Shown one piece after another: positions 45,045 through 52,978 of a DNA stretch of 52,978 nucleotides (within the stretch, counting starts at the first letter, position 1; the number at the start of each line of letters is the position of its first letter). The stretch spans positions 1 through 52,978 of the forward strand of contig NZ_JBQKKT010000020.1 in NCBI RefSeq assembly GCF_052116585.1, in the 5' to 3' direction. The translations under genes were made by a program, and so were the position numbers. The notes beneath the pieces are model-generated. The model saw nothing but the letters and a program-made list of their open reading frames with translations. It searched no databases and was not told the origin of the DNA. The DNA comes from Luteococcus sp052116585. Lineage in GTDB: Bacteria; Actinomycetota; Actinomycetes; Propionibacteriales; Propionibacteriaceae.

Positions 45045-45277
45045 GCCTGTGCCTGGTCCACCAGCGCGAGGCAGACGCCTGGCTGGACTACCGCCTACGT
45101 CCCCCGCTGCGGATCTCGTCGGGTGCCGCCTACGACGAGACCCCAGCGGGTGTGCGCGACGCCCACCGACGGACCTATTGCGAGTGGAAGATTCTGGTCA
45201 GGGGCCAGCTGGAGGCAATAGAGATGGCATGTGCACGTGGGGCAGCTTGCCGGGAGAGCCGGGGCGCGGTTCGATGA
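45041..45277 (+). CDS. Small hypothetical protein (78 aa)
   Basis: GTG 45041 overlaps the stop of the WhiB-like gene (GTGA). Translation begins VSLCLVHQREADAWLDYRL and has a helical C-terminus (HRRTYCEWKILVRGQLEAIEMACARG). Three cysteines. No family recognised. The coupling argues that it is a real gene of the packaging operon. Confidence 0.6.
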   Translation: MSLCLVHQREADAWLDYRLRPPLRISSGAAYDETPAGVRDAHRRTYCEWKILVRGQLEAIEMACARGAACRESRGAVR

Positions 45278-45281
45278 CGTC

Positions 45282-46025
45282 ATGACGAGCGCGACGCCAG
45301 GGCGCGGGCCCTTGGTCTTCACCGTGGGCCCGAAAGATGAGCCGTGGAAGCTGGGGCACCAATGGCGCATCTGGGGCCAGAAGGGGGACTTCTACGTCAA
45401 GACCCGTTGCCGGTTCGTCGATGAGTTCAAGCTGAGCTTTCACGGACGGAGGGAGGGGCACCCGGGCTGGGGTTTCAAGTTCGACTTGGACGGCGCCACC
45501 CGCCAGGCGAGAAGGGACGGCCAGGCCATGGGGGAGGGGGTCAATCTGGACCCCATTTGGTTTGACGGTGAGCGCACGCCCGATGAGCTGGTGCGTCTGC
45601 TGCGCATCGCGGTTCCGTTCGACATGTTCACCGAGGGCGCGCCGGTCCCGCCGGCGCACAAGCCCATTGGGCCGGTTGACATGGCGGCCCGGATGCCGCC
45701 TCCCCCGAGACCTGGCGTGTTCGCCTGCCTGGACCTGTTCTTGGCGACCCCGGAGGAGTGGGCCGCATCGTCCTGGCGGGTCCGCGCCGAGGCGGACAAT
45801 GCGGTCCTTGGGCCGATCACGAACGACACTGGCCGCTATCTGGTGGGCATCACCCAAATGCTCACGGAGGAGCGCAACCCACTACCCGAGGTGTTGCGAT
45901 CGTTCGACGCGAAACCCGGGGAGCTGGCCTCTCGAAGCGTGACGTTTGCCCATGATCCGGCGGGGTTCATCTGGCTGGCCGAGAGGCCGTTGCCCGCCCC
46001 GCCGGGCGCCGGTAGGGAGAGCTGA
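45282..46025 (+). CDS. Hypothetical protein near attR
   Basis: 247 aa from ATG 45282, 4 nt after the previous stop; an in-frame reading from 45231 overlaps the previous gene. Soluble, Trp/Phe-rich N-terminal part (KDEPWKLGHQWRIWGQKGDFYVKTR) and LDLFLATPEEW later; no signal peptide or membrane segment. No family recognised. Last gene of the element. The integrase-like arm repeats begin just after its stop. Confidence 0.7.
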   Translation: MTSATPGRGPLVFTVGPKDEPWKLGHQWRIWGQKGDFYVKTRCRFVDEFKLSFHGRREGHPGWGFKFDLDGATRQARRDGQAMGEGVNLDPIWFDGERTPDELVRLLRIAVPFDMFTEGAPVPPAHKPIGPVDMAARMPPPPRPGVFACLDLFLATPEEWAASSWRVRAEADNAVLGPITNDTGRYLVGITQMLTEERNPLPEVLRSFDAKPGELASRSVTFAHDPAGFIWLAERPLPAPPGAGRES

Positions 46026-46028
46026 GGC

Positions 46029-46050
46029 CTGGGCACAACCTTGGGCACAA
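46029..46050 (+). repeat. Paired TGGGCACAA repeats, right end
   Basis: Two copies of TGGGCACAA, 12 bp apart, about 100 bp before attR. Counterpart of 30455-30478. Confidence 0.55.
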
Positions 46051-46153
46051 ACGGCGCTCACCGAGAGTGAACGTCACATCACTGGAGTGCACCAGACGAC
46101 CAATTCCAGGCGGTAGAGTGCATGAGAAACATCCTCAGAACCCTTCCCGGTGG

Positions 46154-46205
46154 GACTTTGAATCAGGACTAGCGACGTGAGTTCGACTCTCACCCGGGGA
46201 GCGGA
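46154..46205 (+). repeat. attR, tRNA-Gln 3' remnant
   Basis: 52 bp identical to 30352-30403. It lacks the 5' half of the tRNA, so it marks the right junction of the element. glmU starts 40 bp later. A TAGAGT hexamer at 46114-46119, inside the element, could act as an outward -10 for glmU. Confidence 0.9.
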
Positions 46206-46244
46206 CAGTTCATGTCTGGACGAGCAGTGACTTAAGGAGCCCAC

Positions 46245-47783
46245 GTGAGCACGAACGAGCAGGAGCAGGACGGCGCCCAGCAGGTCTCAGCGGTGGTGGT
46301 CCTCGCCGCCGGTGGTGGCACCCGGATGAAGTCGAACAAGTCCAAGTTGCTGCATGAGGTGGCTGGGCGTTCCATGCTGAGCTACGCGGTCAACGCGGCC
46401 GAGGAGGTGGAGCCCGAGCACCTCGTGGTGGTCGTGGGCCACAGGCGCGAGCAGGTGTTGGCTCACCTGTCCGAGATTGCCCCGAATGTCATCACGGCCG
46501 TCCAGGAGGAGCAGAACGGCACCGGACATGCCGTCCAGTGCGGCCTGCAGGGCCTGGGCGAGCTGCGCGGTGAGATCCTGGTCACCTATGGCGACGTCCC
46601 GATGCTCACCGGCGAGACCCTCGTGGAGCTCGTGAAGGAGCACCGCGCGCAGAAGAACCACATCACGGTGCTGACCGCCAATGTGCCCGATCCCTTTGGC
46701 TACGGCCGCATCATTCGCGATGACTTCGGCGCCGGCTCCGCCGGACATGGCGACCAGATCGCCCGGATCGTCGAGCAGAAGGACGCCTCCCCCGAGGAGC
46801 AGGCCGTCACGGAGATCAACTCGGGCATCTACATCTTCAATGCCGAGACCCTCTACGAGGGCCTCAAGCACCTCAAGACCGACAATGCCCAGGGCGAGCT
46901 CTACCTGACCGACGTCATCGGCACCGCCCGCGCCAACCAGGAGCGCGTCGGCGCCCACATGATCGACGACCTGTGGCAGACCGAGGGCGTCAACGACCGC
47001 GTGCAGCTGGCCCGGATGAATGCGGAGATGAACCGCCGCATCGTCGAGAAGTGGATGAAGAACGGCGTCACCGTCCAGGACCCCAGCTCCACCTGGATCC
47101 ACGCCGACGTGGACCTCGCCCAGGACGTGACCCTGCTCGCCGGTACCCACCTGGAGGGCGCCACCAGCGTGGCCACCGGAGCGGTGATCGGTCCCGACAC
47201 CACGCTGACCAGCGTCGAGGTGGGCGAGGACGCCCAGGTGGTGCGCACCCACGGTTCCTTCAGCGTGATCGGCGCCGGCGCGACGGTGGGTCCCTTCAGC
47301 TTCCTGCGACCCGGCACCGAGCTCGGGGCCAAGGGCAAGATCGGCGCCTTCGTGGAGACCAAGAATGCCCAGATCGGCGACGGCTCCAAGGTGCCGCACC
47401 TGACCTACTGCGGTGACGCCCGCATCGGTGAGGGAGTCAACGTGGGCGCGGGCACGATCTTCGCCAACTACGACGGCACCAACAAGTCCGTCACCCACCT
47501 GGGTGACAATGTCTTCATCGGGTCCAACTCGGTGCTGGTGGCACCCGTCGACATCGCCGACGGTGCCTTCGTGGCGGCCGGCTCGGCCGTCGTGGAGGAC
47601 GTGCCTGCCGGTGGGCTCGCCGTCGCCCGTGGTCGCCAGGCCGTCAAGGAGGGTTGGGTCAACAACAAGCGCCCCAACTCGAAGGCTGCCCAGTCGGCGT
47701 CCAAGTGCCCCGGTGAGGTGCACCCGGACGTCGCCGCCTCGCGGGAAAAGATGGCCAAGGTCAAGCCGGAGGAGTACAAGTGA
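46245..47783 (+). CDS. glmU: Bifunctional GlmU (GlcNAc-1-P uridyltransferase / GlcN-1-P acetyltransferase)
   Basis: Makes UDP-GlcNAc for peptidoglycan. The 512-aa protein has the N-terminal nucleotidyltransferase motif LAAGGGTRMKS with SKLLHEVAG and the NGTGHAVQ block. A left-handed beta-helix acetyltransferase follows (GPFSFLRPGTELG, GAFVETKNAQIG, VGAGTIFANYDG). GTG 46245 has TAAGGAG upstream. It overlaps prs by 4 nt. Its natural neighbour tRNA-Gln has been moved 15.8 kb away by the element. Confidence 0.97.
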   Translation: MSTNEQEQDGAQQVSAVVVLAAGGGTRMKSNKSKLLHEVAGRSMLSYAVNAAEEVEPEHLVVVVGHRREQVLAHLSEIAPNVITAVQEEQNGTGHAVQCGLQGLGELRGEILVTYGDVPMLTGETLVELVKEHRAQKNHITVLTANVPDPFGYGRIIRDDFGAGSAGHGDQIARIVEQKDASPEEQAVTEINSGIYIFNAETLYEGLKHLKTDNAQGELYLTDVIGTARANQERVGAHMIDDLWQTEGVNDRVQLARMNAEMNRRIVEKWMKNGVTVQDPSSTWIHADVDLAQDVTLLAGTHLEGATSVATGAVIGPDTTLTSVEVGEDAQVVRTHGSFSVIGAGATVGPFSFLRPGTELGAKGKIGAFVETKNAQIGDGSKVPHLTYCGDARIGEGVNVGAGTIFANYDGTNKSVTHLGDNVFIGSNSVLVAPVDIADGAFVAAGSAVVEDVPAGGLAVARGRQAVKEGWVNNKRPNSKAAQSASKCPGEVHPDVAASREKMAKVKPEEYK

Positions 47784-48760
47784 GTGGCGTCAAGCGCCCC
47801 AATGACAAGCACCTGATGCTCTTCTCGGGGCGCGCGCATCCTGCGCTCGCCGACGAGATCGCAGAGCTGATGGGCGTCGACCTGGTTCCCACCCGAGCCA
47901 TCGACTACGCCAATTCCGAGACCTATGTCCGCTTCGAGGAATCGGTGCGTGGCGCCGACGCCTTCGTGATCCAGAGCCACTGCGCGCCCGTCAATCAGTG
48001 GATGATGGAGCAGCTCATCATGGTGGACGCGCTCAAGCGCGCCTCGGCGAAGCGGATCACGGTCGTGGCGCCCTTCTACCCCTATGCCCGTCAGGACAAG
48101 AAGCACCTGGGCCGCGAGCCCATCTCCGCCCGCCTGATGGCAGATCTGTACAAGGCCGCGGGTGCCGACCGGATCATGAGCGTCGACCTGCACGCCTCGC
48201 AGATCCAGGGCTTCTTCGACGGTCCGGTGGACCACCTGTGGGCCCTGCCCGCCTTGGCCGAGTACGTCCTGGAGAAGTACGACACCTCCGAGATGGTCGT
48301 CGTTTCGCCCGACGCTGGGCGGGTCCGGCTGGCCGACATGTGGACCGATCGTCTCGGTTCCCCGCTGGCCATCATCCACAAGCGCCATGACGTGAACGTC
48401 GCCAACCAGGTGAAGGTGCACGAGGTGGTTGGCGATGTGCAGGGCAAGGTGTGCCTGCTGGTGGACGACATGATCGACACGGCCGGAACCATCTGCCAGG
48501 CCGCCGACGCGCTCATCGAGCACGGGGCCAAGCAGGTCATCGCCGCGACGACCCACCCCGTCCTCAGCGGACCTGCTCGTGAGCGGCTGGAGCAGAGCGC
48601 CTTCAGCGAGGTGATCGTCACCAACACGCTGCCGCTGCCCGAGATCTGCAAGGACCTCGAGAAGCTCACCGTGCTGTCGATCGCGCCGCTGATCGCGAAG
48701 GCCATCCACGAGGTCTTCGAGGACGGCTCGGTGACCAGCCTCTTCGGAGGACAGGCGTAG
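47780..48760 (+). CDS. prs: Ribose-phosphate pyrophosphokinase
   Basis: Makes PRPP from ribose 5-phosphate and ATP. The 326-aa length is normal. Motifs: GRAHPALADEIAELMG, FEESVRGADAFVIQ, PYARQDKKHLGREPISARL and the PRPP loop CLLVDDMIDTAGT. GTG start overlaps the glmU stop. The glmU-prs pair is common in actinobacteria. Confidence 0.97.
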   Translation: MSGVKRPNDKHLMLFSGRAHPALADEIAELMGVDLVPTRAIDYANSETYVRFEESVRGADAFVIQSHCAPVNQWMMEQLIMVDALKRASAKRITVVAPFYPYARQDKKHLGREPISARLMADLYKAAGADRIMSVDLHASQIQGFFDGPVDHLWALPALAEYVLEKYDTSEMVVVSPDAGRVRLADMWTDRLGSPLAIIHKRHDVNVANQVKVHEVVGDVQGKVCLLVDDMIDTAGTICQAADALIEHGAKQVIAATTHPVLSGPARERLEQSAFSEVIVTNTLPLPEICKDLEKLTVLSIAPLIAKAIHEVFEDGSVTSLFGGQA

Positions 48761-48763
48761 GCA

Positions 48764-48788
48764 CCCCACGCCTGTGGGGGGCAGGCGT
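48764..48788. terminator. Terminator between convergent prs and Helicase_C_3 gene
   Basis: ACGCCTG (48768-48774) pairs with CAGGCGT (48782-48788); a smaller CCCCAC/GTGGGG fold competes. It touches the stop of the minus-strand gene. Confidence 0.55.
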
Positions 48789-50905
48789 CAGAGCTTGCGC
48801 AGCCCCACCATGCGGCTGACGGGCAGGGTGAACGGGCCCTCCGCCTTCTTCATCAGGCGGGCTGACCCGGCGGCCAGGGCGAGCACCCGGACCTCAGCGG
48901 TCCGGGGGCTGCCGTCATTGCCGACATAGTCCAGTTGCCACCAGCCGGGCTTGCCGATGGACTGCTCCAGCTCCTTGAGCAGCACGCCGGAGGCCAGTGC
49001 GTGCCGACGGCTCTCGTCGCGGGCCAGCAGCTCCGCCACCACTGCCTCGGCGTCCACCGGTGCTTGCTGGGTGGGGAAGGGGCGCAGGGTGGCCCGCGCC
49101 CGTCGCGACGGTGGCGTCGTGAAGCGGGCCCCGCTGGCGTCCTGCGCCACCGGGGCCAGACCCAGGCGACGCAGGAAGTCGACCAGCTCGGCGGGTTCGG
49201 CCTCCGAGACCAGCACCGTGGGCGCCAGCCGCCGCAGCCCCAGCGGACGGCCATCGGGATGGGTCATGACCGCATCGAGGATCACCGGATCGTCGACGGT
49301 GGCGACGCTTGCCACCGCCGCCACCTGCACCTGGCCGTGCTTGCGCGCCACGTCGTCCACCAGGTAGTCGAGAGCCTGCGGCACCGGGGTGGCGGAGTGC
49401 TCGGTGATCCAGATTCGGATCCGCTCGGCACTCCAGCCGGCGTCCAGGCCGCGGCGGATGCCGTCGGCGGTGAACCGGTGCACCCCTGCACCGCCGCTGG
49501 ACTCGCGGTCTGCCAGCAGGTTCATCACGGCCGAGGCGTCGGCCGTCAGCGGTGCCGGTGTGACGGCGGTGAGGTCGGACTGCAGCAGGAATTCGCTGAC
49601 GGGTTGGGGGAAACCGGGGTCCTCGACGGCCTCGGTGAGCATGGTGCTGCGGCCCAGGGCCACGAGCCCGAACCAGCCGAACTCCGTGAGGAAGTGCTCG
49701 CAGAGGACCGGCAGGTCCAGCTTCGCCCAGCTCGGATGCAGCCAGGTCAATCGTGCGGCCAGGAGTTCGGAGGTCACGGGGGTGCCGGGGCTCGTCGATG
49801 CCAGCTGGGCCACGGCCATCCGACGGAGACGGCCAGCCCAGGAGACGGTGTTGCCAGGCGCCAGGGCGGGGGCGGCGGTGTCCACCAAGGAGTCCATGGC
49901 CACCCAGGCGTCCCGCAGGGTGGTCCAGCGGTGCCAGCCGTCGGCGGCGAGCCACTCGTCGAAGTGCGTGGTGGGCAGCCAGGCGGTGGCATTGCCCGCG
50001 ATCAGCCCGGCGCGTTCGGCGGCCAGCAGGATGGTCAGGGTCCGCTCGGTGCCGCCGGCGAGTCTGGCCAGTGCGGCAAGGTCACGTTTGGCCAACGCGC
50101 CCGTTGCCAACGGCCGGGGCTGCATCCGGCCCAGTTCGTCGAGGACCACCTCGGCGCTGGCCACGAGTTCGAAAGCGCTGCCCAGGCCGGCCTTGTTGCC
50201 GACCCCCGGATCGGATGGGGCGGGCCAGGCGGGAACCACGGGGCTGACCTCGTCGCGGAAGAGCCGGCCGCCCCGCAGCCTGAGCGCCACCTCACGTGGC
50301 AGGACGATGGTGTCCGAGTCGACGGGACGCACCAGGCGGTGGAAGAGCAGACGGTCCACGGGGCGCTCGGAGGTGGCCGAGGCGCGACGGTCGGCCTGCG
50401 CCACCCGGCCGGTGGGGTTGTCCCACAGCAGGCGTTCCAGCACCTGGCGTCCGTCCTCACCCACTTGGGCCAGGGCGTCGTCGATCTGGGTATCGGTCAG
50501 AGGCATGGTGGACTCACCGGCCAGGCCGGCTGGGTGATTTCCGAAGGCGGCGCGGGCGGCCCGGGTCAGGTGCCAGCCGCGGTCGGTGCCCCAGACCAGG
50601 GCCCGCTGCGACAGGGCCTCGACGGCGCTGGAGACCGAGCTGCGGTCGGCGGCCATCAGTGCCGCCAGGTGACGGGTGCTGATGCTGTCGGGGGAGGCGG
50701 CCAGCGCCAGGGCAACCCGCCGTTGCCAGGCATCGAGGGAATCGAGGGTCAGCTGTGTGGAGGTCTGCCCAGTGGCTCGCTCGACCAGTTCGGACAGGTC
50801 GGCGGGCCGTGGCAGTGCCAGATCGGGACGCAACCGCACCAGACGGGCCAGTTGCGCCGCGTCCATCGCGCGGATGACGTCGGCGACGGATCGGGGTGTG
50901 TTCAC
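48788..50905 (-). CDS. Helicase-associated (Helicase_C_3, XPB-like) protein
   Basis: 705 aa. The family is found across actinobacteria and named for similarity to a C-terminal part of XPB/Ssl2, but no Walker A or B ATPase motif is present. The N-terminal part has winged-helix-like repeats (SISTRHLAALMAADRSSVSSAVEAL); the C-terminal part carries the DGIRRGLDAGWSAERIRIWITEHS block. Probably DNA-binding, role unknown. GTG 50905 overlaps the stop of the upstream membrane-protein gene, so they form an operon. Confidence 0.85.
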   Translation of the reverse strand: MNTPRSVADVIRAMDAAQLARLVRLRPDLALPRPADLSELVERATGQTSTQLTLDSLDAWQRRVALALAASPDSISTRHLAALMAADRSSVSSAVEALSQRALVWGTDRGWHLTRAARAAFGNHPAGLAGESTMPLTDTQIDDALAQVGEDGRQVLERLLWDNPTGRVAQADRRASATSERPVDRLLFHRLVRPVDSDTIVLPREVALRLRGGRLFRDEVSPVVPAWPAPSDPGVGNKAGLGSAFELVASAEVVLDELGRMQPRPLATGALAKRDLAALARLAGGTERTLTILLAAERAGLIAGNATAWLPTTHFDEWLAADGWHRWTTLRDAWVAMDSLVDTAAPALAPGNTVSWAGRLRRMAVAQLASTSPGTPVTSELLAARLTWLHPSWAKLDLPVLCEHFLTEFGWFGLVALGRSTMLTEAVEDPGFPQPVSEFLLQSDLTAVTPAPLTADASAVMNLLADRESSGGAGVHRFTADGIRRGLDAGWSAERIRIWITEHSATPVPQALDYLVDDVARKHGQVQVAAVASVATVDDPVILDAVMTHPDGRPLGLRRLAPTVLVSEAEPAELVDFLRRLGLAPVAQDASGARFTTPPSRRARATLRPFPTQQAPVDAEAVVAELLARDESRRHALASGVLLKELEQSIGKPGWWQLDYVGNDGSPRTAEVRVLALAAGSARLMKKAEGPFTLPVSRMVGLRKL

Positions 50906-52032
50906 CGGCCCATCCGCTGCCGCAGGTCATGGACTGTCGCGCCGAGCGAGACGGGGATCATCACCGCGCAGGCGATGCGGGCCAGCATGTTGAGCGTCTC
51001 CCAGCCGGAACCGCCCAGCACGGAGAACATCCAGAAGATCAGGATGGCCCAGGTCACCAGCGAGTAGAGGGGCTGGGTGATCGCCTGCCCTGCGCGGCTG
51101 CGACGGCTGAGCAGGGAGGCGACGAAGAGCATGATGTAGCTGAAGGTGGGCACCAGGGCGCCGAAGGCCAGCACCGCGAGCATGATGCCGCCGGTCTGGC
51201 TGAGCACCACCGCGGGAGTGATCTGGGTGGGCACCAGGTTGCGCCCGTCCTGCGGCGCGGGCCCGCCATCCTGCGGCGGGGGCCACTGCATGTGCTGGTG
51301 GGGCTGGAGCTGCTGCGGGGCGGGCCACTGGCCGGGCTGCGCGCTGGTGGGAGGCTGCTGCCCCTGGGGTGCCTGGTTCTGGGGTGCCGGGCCGGGAGCG
51401 AAGTGTGACGGGTCGAAGGGATTGACCGGGCGCCCCATGGAGGGCTGTGCAGGCTGACCCTGCGGCACAGGCTGAACCTGGGGTGCCTGCGGCACGGGCT
51501 GAACCTGGGGCACAGGCTGAACCTGGGGCGCGGGCGGGGCGCCACCAGCGGCCGGCGGCGGCAGCGGGACCGGCGCCCCCGTCGGTGGCGGCAGCTGCTG
51601 CAGTGCTTCAGGCGGCAGCGGCGCAGGGGAGCCGCTGGGCGGCGCAGGGGAACTGGGGGGAGGGAAGGCCGGCGCTCCCTGGGGTGGCGGGAAGGCATTG
51701 GGCACCTGAGGCGCTGGCGGCTGCACCGCGGGAGCGTCGGCCAACGGCATGCTCGGGTGCCACTCGGCCGCATGCGCCGCGCCCCAGGCGGAGTCCGTCG
51801 CGCTCGTGGTGGGGAAGGGCTGCTGGGGGTCGCGTTGCGGGCCGGTGGCCGGGACCAGATCGTCCAGCGCCACCGTGCTGGGCGCCTCATAGGCGGCCGG
51901 GGCTCGGGCAGGGCGCCCCTCGGCCAGGTGAGGGGGCTCCTCGGGGGCGGCGAGGCCGGCCGCGCGTGGGGTGACGAAGGCGTCGGGTCGCTGTGTGGGC
52001 GCGTACTCCGCTCCGTCCGTCCAGTCAGCCAT
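50902..52032 (-). CDS. Pro/Gln-rich membrane protein
   Basis: 376 aa. Residues 40-260 are low complexity, rich in Pro, Gln and Ala with repeated VQPVPQ motifs. Three hydrophobic segments follow at about 275-300, 315-340 and 345-365, then a basic tail. No named family recognised. TAGACT (minus strand, 52040-52045) ends 7 nt before the ATG, so it is probably leaderless. The downstream gene overlaps by 4 nt. Confidence 0.8.
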   Translation of the reverse strand: MADWTDGAEYAPTQRPDAFVTPRAAGLAAPEEPPHLAEGRPARAPAAYEAPSTVALDDLVPATGPQRDPQQPFPTTSATDSAWGAAHAAEWHPSMPLADAPAVQPPAPQVPNAFPPPQGAPAFPPPSSPAPPSGSPAPLPPEALQQLPPPTGAPVPLPPPAAGGAPPAPQVQPVPQVQPVPQAPQVQPVPQGQPAQPSMGRPVNPFDPSHFAPGPAPQNQAPQGQQPPTSAQPGQWPAPQQLQPHQHMQWPPPQDGGPAPQDGRNLVPTQITPAVVLSQTGGIMLAVLAFGALVPTFSYIMLFVASLLSRRSRAGQAITQPLYSLVTWAILIFWMFSVLGGSGWETLNMLARIACAVMIPVSLGATVHDLRQRMGR

Positions 52033-52133
52033 GCCAGCCAGTCTAGTTGGCCTGCCCGGCAGTCTTCCGAACGCGATCCGGTCTGCCCGTGCCGCCTTCG
52101 GTCTGTCGGGTCGGAAAGTTGCCGAGGTGAGCC

Positions 52134-52145
52134 TAGAGTCGGCCC
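52134..52145 (+). promoter_or_regulatory. Leaderless -10 of nagB
   Basis: TAGAGT (52134-52139) is followed after 6 nt by the nagB ATG. Confidence 0.6.
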
Positions 52146-52934
52146 ATGGACGTAATCATTGCCTCTGACGAGCAGGAAGCGGGCCGCATCGCTGCCGCCC
52201 ACATCGCCCACGCCATCCGCGGCATCGACGAGCCCGTGCTCGGCGTTGCCACCGGCAGCTCCCCGCTGTCGACCTACGAGGATCTGGCCCGTCGCGTCAA
52301 GGAGGGCAGCCTGGACTTCTCGAAGGCCCGCGCCTTTGCCCTCGACGAGTACGTCGGCATCCCGGCCGACAACCCGCTGAGCTATGCGGACACCATCCGC
52401 ACCACCGTCACCGAGCCGCTCGGCTTCGATCCGGCCAATGTCCGCACTCCGGACGGCATGGCCAATGACATCGCAGCCGGCGCCAAGGAGTACGACGAGG
52501 CCATTCAGGGCGCTGGGGGCATCGACGTGCAGATCCTCGGCATCGGCAACAACGGCCACATCGGATTCAACGAGCCCGGCAGCTCCTTGGTCAGCCGCAC
52601 CCGCCAGATCTGCCTGACCCGGGAGACCCGCGAGGCCAATGCCCGCTACTTCAGCGATCCGGCCGATGTGCCCACCCATGCGGTCTCGCAGGGCCTGGGC
52701 ACCATCATGGAGGCCCGCAAGGTTGTCCTGGTGGCCCTGGGAGAGCAGAAGGCTGCGGCCATTGCCGCCGCCTGTGAGGGGCCGTTGGGGGCGCACTGCC
52801 CGGCCACCCTCCTGCAGATGCACCCGAACGCGACGATCATCGTCGACGAGGCAGCGGCCGGCGAGCTGCGTCGCGCCGACTACTTCCGTGACGTGCAGCG
52901 TCTGCTGCCCGAATCGCAGCGAATCCCGGACTGA
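52146..52934 (+). CDS. nagB: Glucosamine-6-phosphate deaminase
   Basis: Converts glucosamine 6-phosphate to fructose 6-phosphate and ammonia. The 262-aa length is normal. Family motifs: GVATGSSPLSTYEDL, ALDEYVGIPADNPLSY, the catalytic loop LGIGNNGHIGFNEPG and ALGEQKAAAI. Start ATG 52146 with a TAGAGT 6 nt upstream and no ribosome site, so leaderless. It faces glmU on amino-sugar flow. Intact; the last 44 bases of the window show the start of a possible hairpin but no gene. Confidence 0.97.
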   Translation: MDVIIASDEQEAGRIAAAHIAHAIRGIDEPVLGVATGSSPLSTYEDLARRVKEGSLDFSKARAFALDEYVGIPADNPLSYADTIRTTVTEPLGFDPANVRTPDGMANDIAAGAKEYDEAIQGAGGIDVQILGIGNNGHIGFNEPGSSLVSRTRQICLTRETREANARYFSDPADVPTHAVSQGLGTIMEARKVVLVALGEQKAAAIAAACEGPLGAHCPATLLQMHPNATIIVDEAAAGELRRADYFRDVQRLLPESQRIPD

Positions 52935-52978
52935 TCCACACCCCTTCGGCCCGCGTCGGGCACGCCCGTGCAGTGGTA

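Larger units (their letters stand above)
30352..46205 (+). mobile_element. Integrated satellite-like element at tRNA-Gln, about 15.8 kb
   Basis: Bounded by a 52-bp perfect direct repeat derived from the tRNA 3' end (30352-30403 and 46154-46205). It holds a divergent regulator, an AlpA/Xis-like protein, a primase-helicase, an origin-like region, small and large terminase subunits and a WhiB-like protein, plus two IS1380 copies and a toxin cargo. No capsid, portal, tail, lysis or integrase gene is visible. The gene order resembles phage-inducible chromosomal islands. The missing integrase and two frameshifts suggest decay or dependence on a helper. Confidence 0.8.

Noticed and set aside
46154..46205. 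A second tRNA-Gln gene upstream of glmU
   Set aside because: Only the 3' part matches; the 5' acceptor strand and D arm are absent, so it is the attR remnant.

Overview
The window is GC-rich actinobacterial chromosome. The gene families and synteny fit the Propionibacteriaceae or close relatives: glnR, mshD and the pst genes together, ppk followed by mutT1, DUF3151 near purA, tRNA-Gln followed by glmU and prs, a monomeric isocitrate dehydrogenase and mycothiol synthesis. The genus cannot be fixed from the sequence alone. Many genes begin 6-7 nt after a TANNNT hexamer, which is the signature of leaderless mRNAs.

Host left part, 1-30320. Phosphate genes come first: pstS-pstC-pstA-pstB, then mshD-ppk-mutT1. 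Next come glnR, a secreted or anchored discoidin-like protein, dtd, a ferric nitrobindin-like protein, a YgfZ-type protein, L-asparaginase II, an L,D-transpeptidase, typA, an amino-acid permease, DUF3151, phoA, purA, a larC-larE-larB cofactor cluster, a Pro/Thr/Ser-rich secreted protein, icd and a TetR regulator. PHO-box-like 11-bp direct repeats lie upstream of pstS and of phoA, so both are probably PhoP controlled.

Integrated element, 30352-46205. A 52-bp perfect direct repeat, the 3' part of tRNA-Gln(UUG), flanks about 15.8 kb. The order inside is: a cargo arm (DUF6941-like gene, DUF4258 gene, IS1380 copy, DUF2283 gene plus a frameshifted secreted DUF4258 toxin, second IS1380 copy); a divergent HTH regulator cut at its 3' end by the second IS; an AlpA/Xis-like protein; a 56-aa protein; a primase-polymerase/helicase; an AT-rich, repeat-containing origin candidate; three accessory genes; small and large terminase subunits (the large one frameshifted); a WhiB-like fusion protein; and two unknown genes. 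There is no capsid, portal or tail gene and no recognisable integrase. The order repressor | xis | pri-rep | ori | terminase resembles phage-inducible chromosomal islands (phage satellites). This is the most interesting object in the window.

Host right part, 46206-52978. glmU and prs (overlapping), a helicase-associated (Helicase_C_3) protein, a Pro/Gln-rich membrane protein and nagB. glmU would naturally follow tRNA-Gln, so the element has separated the two.
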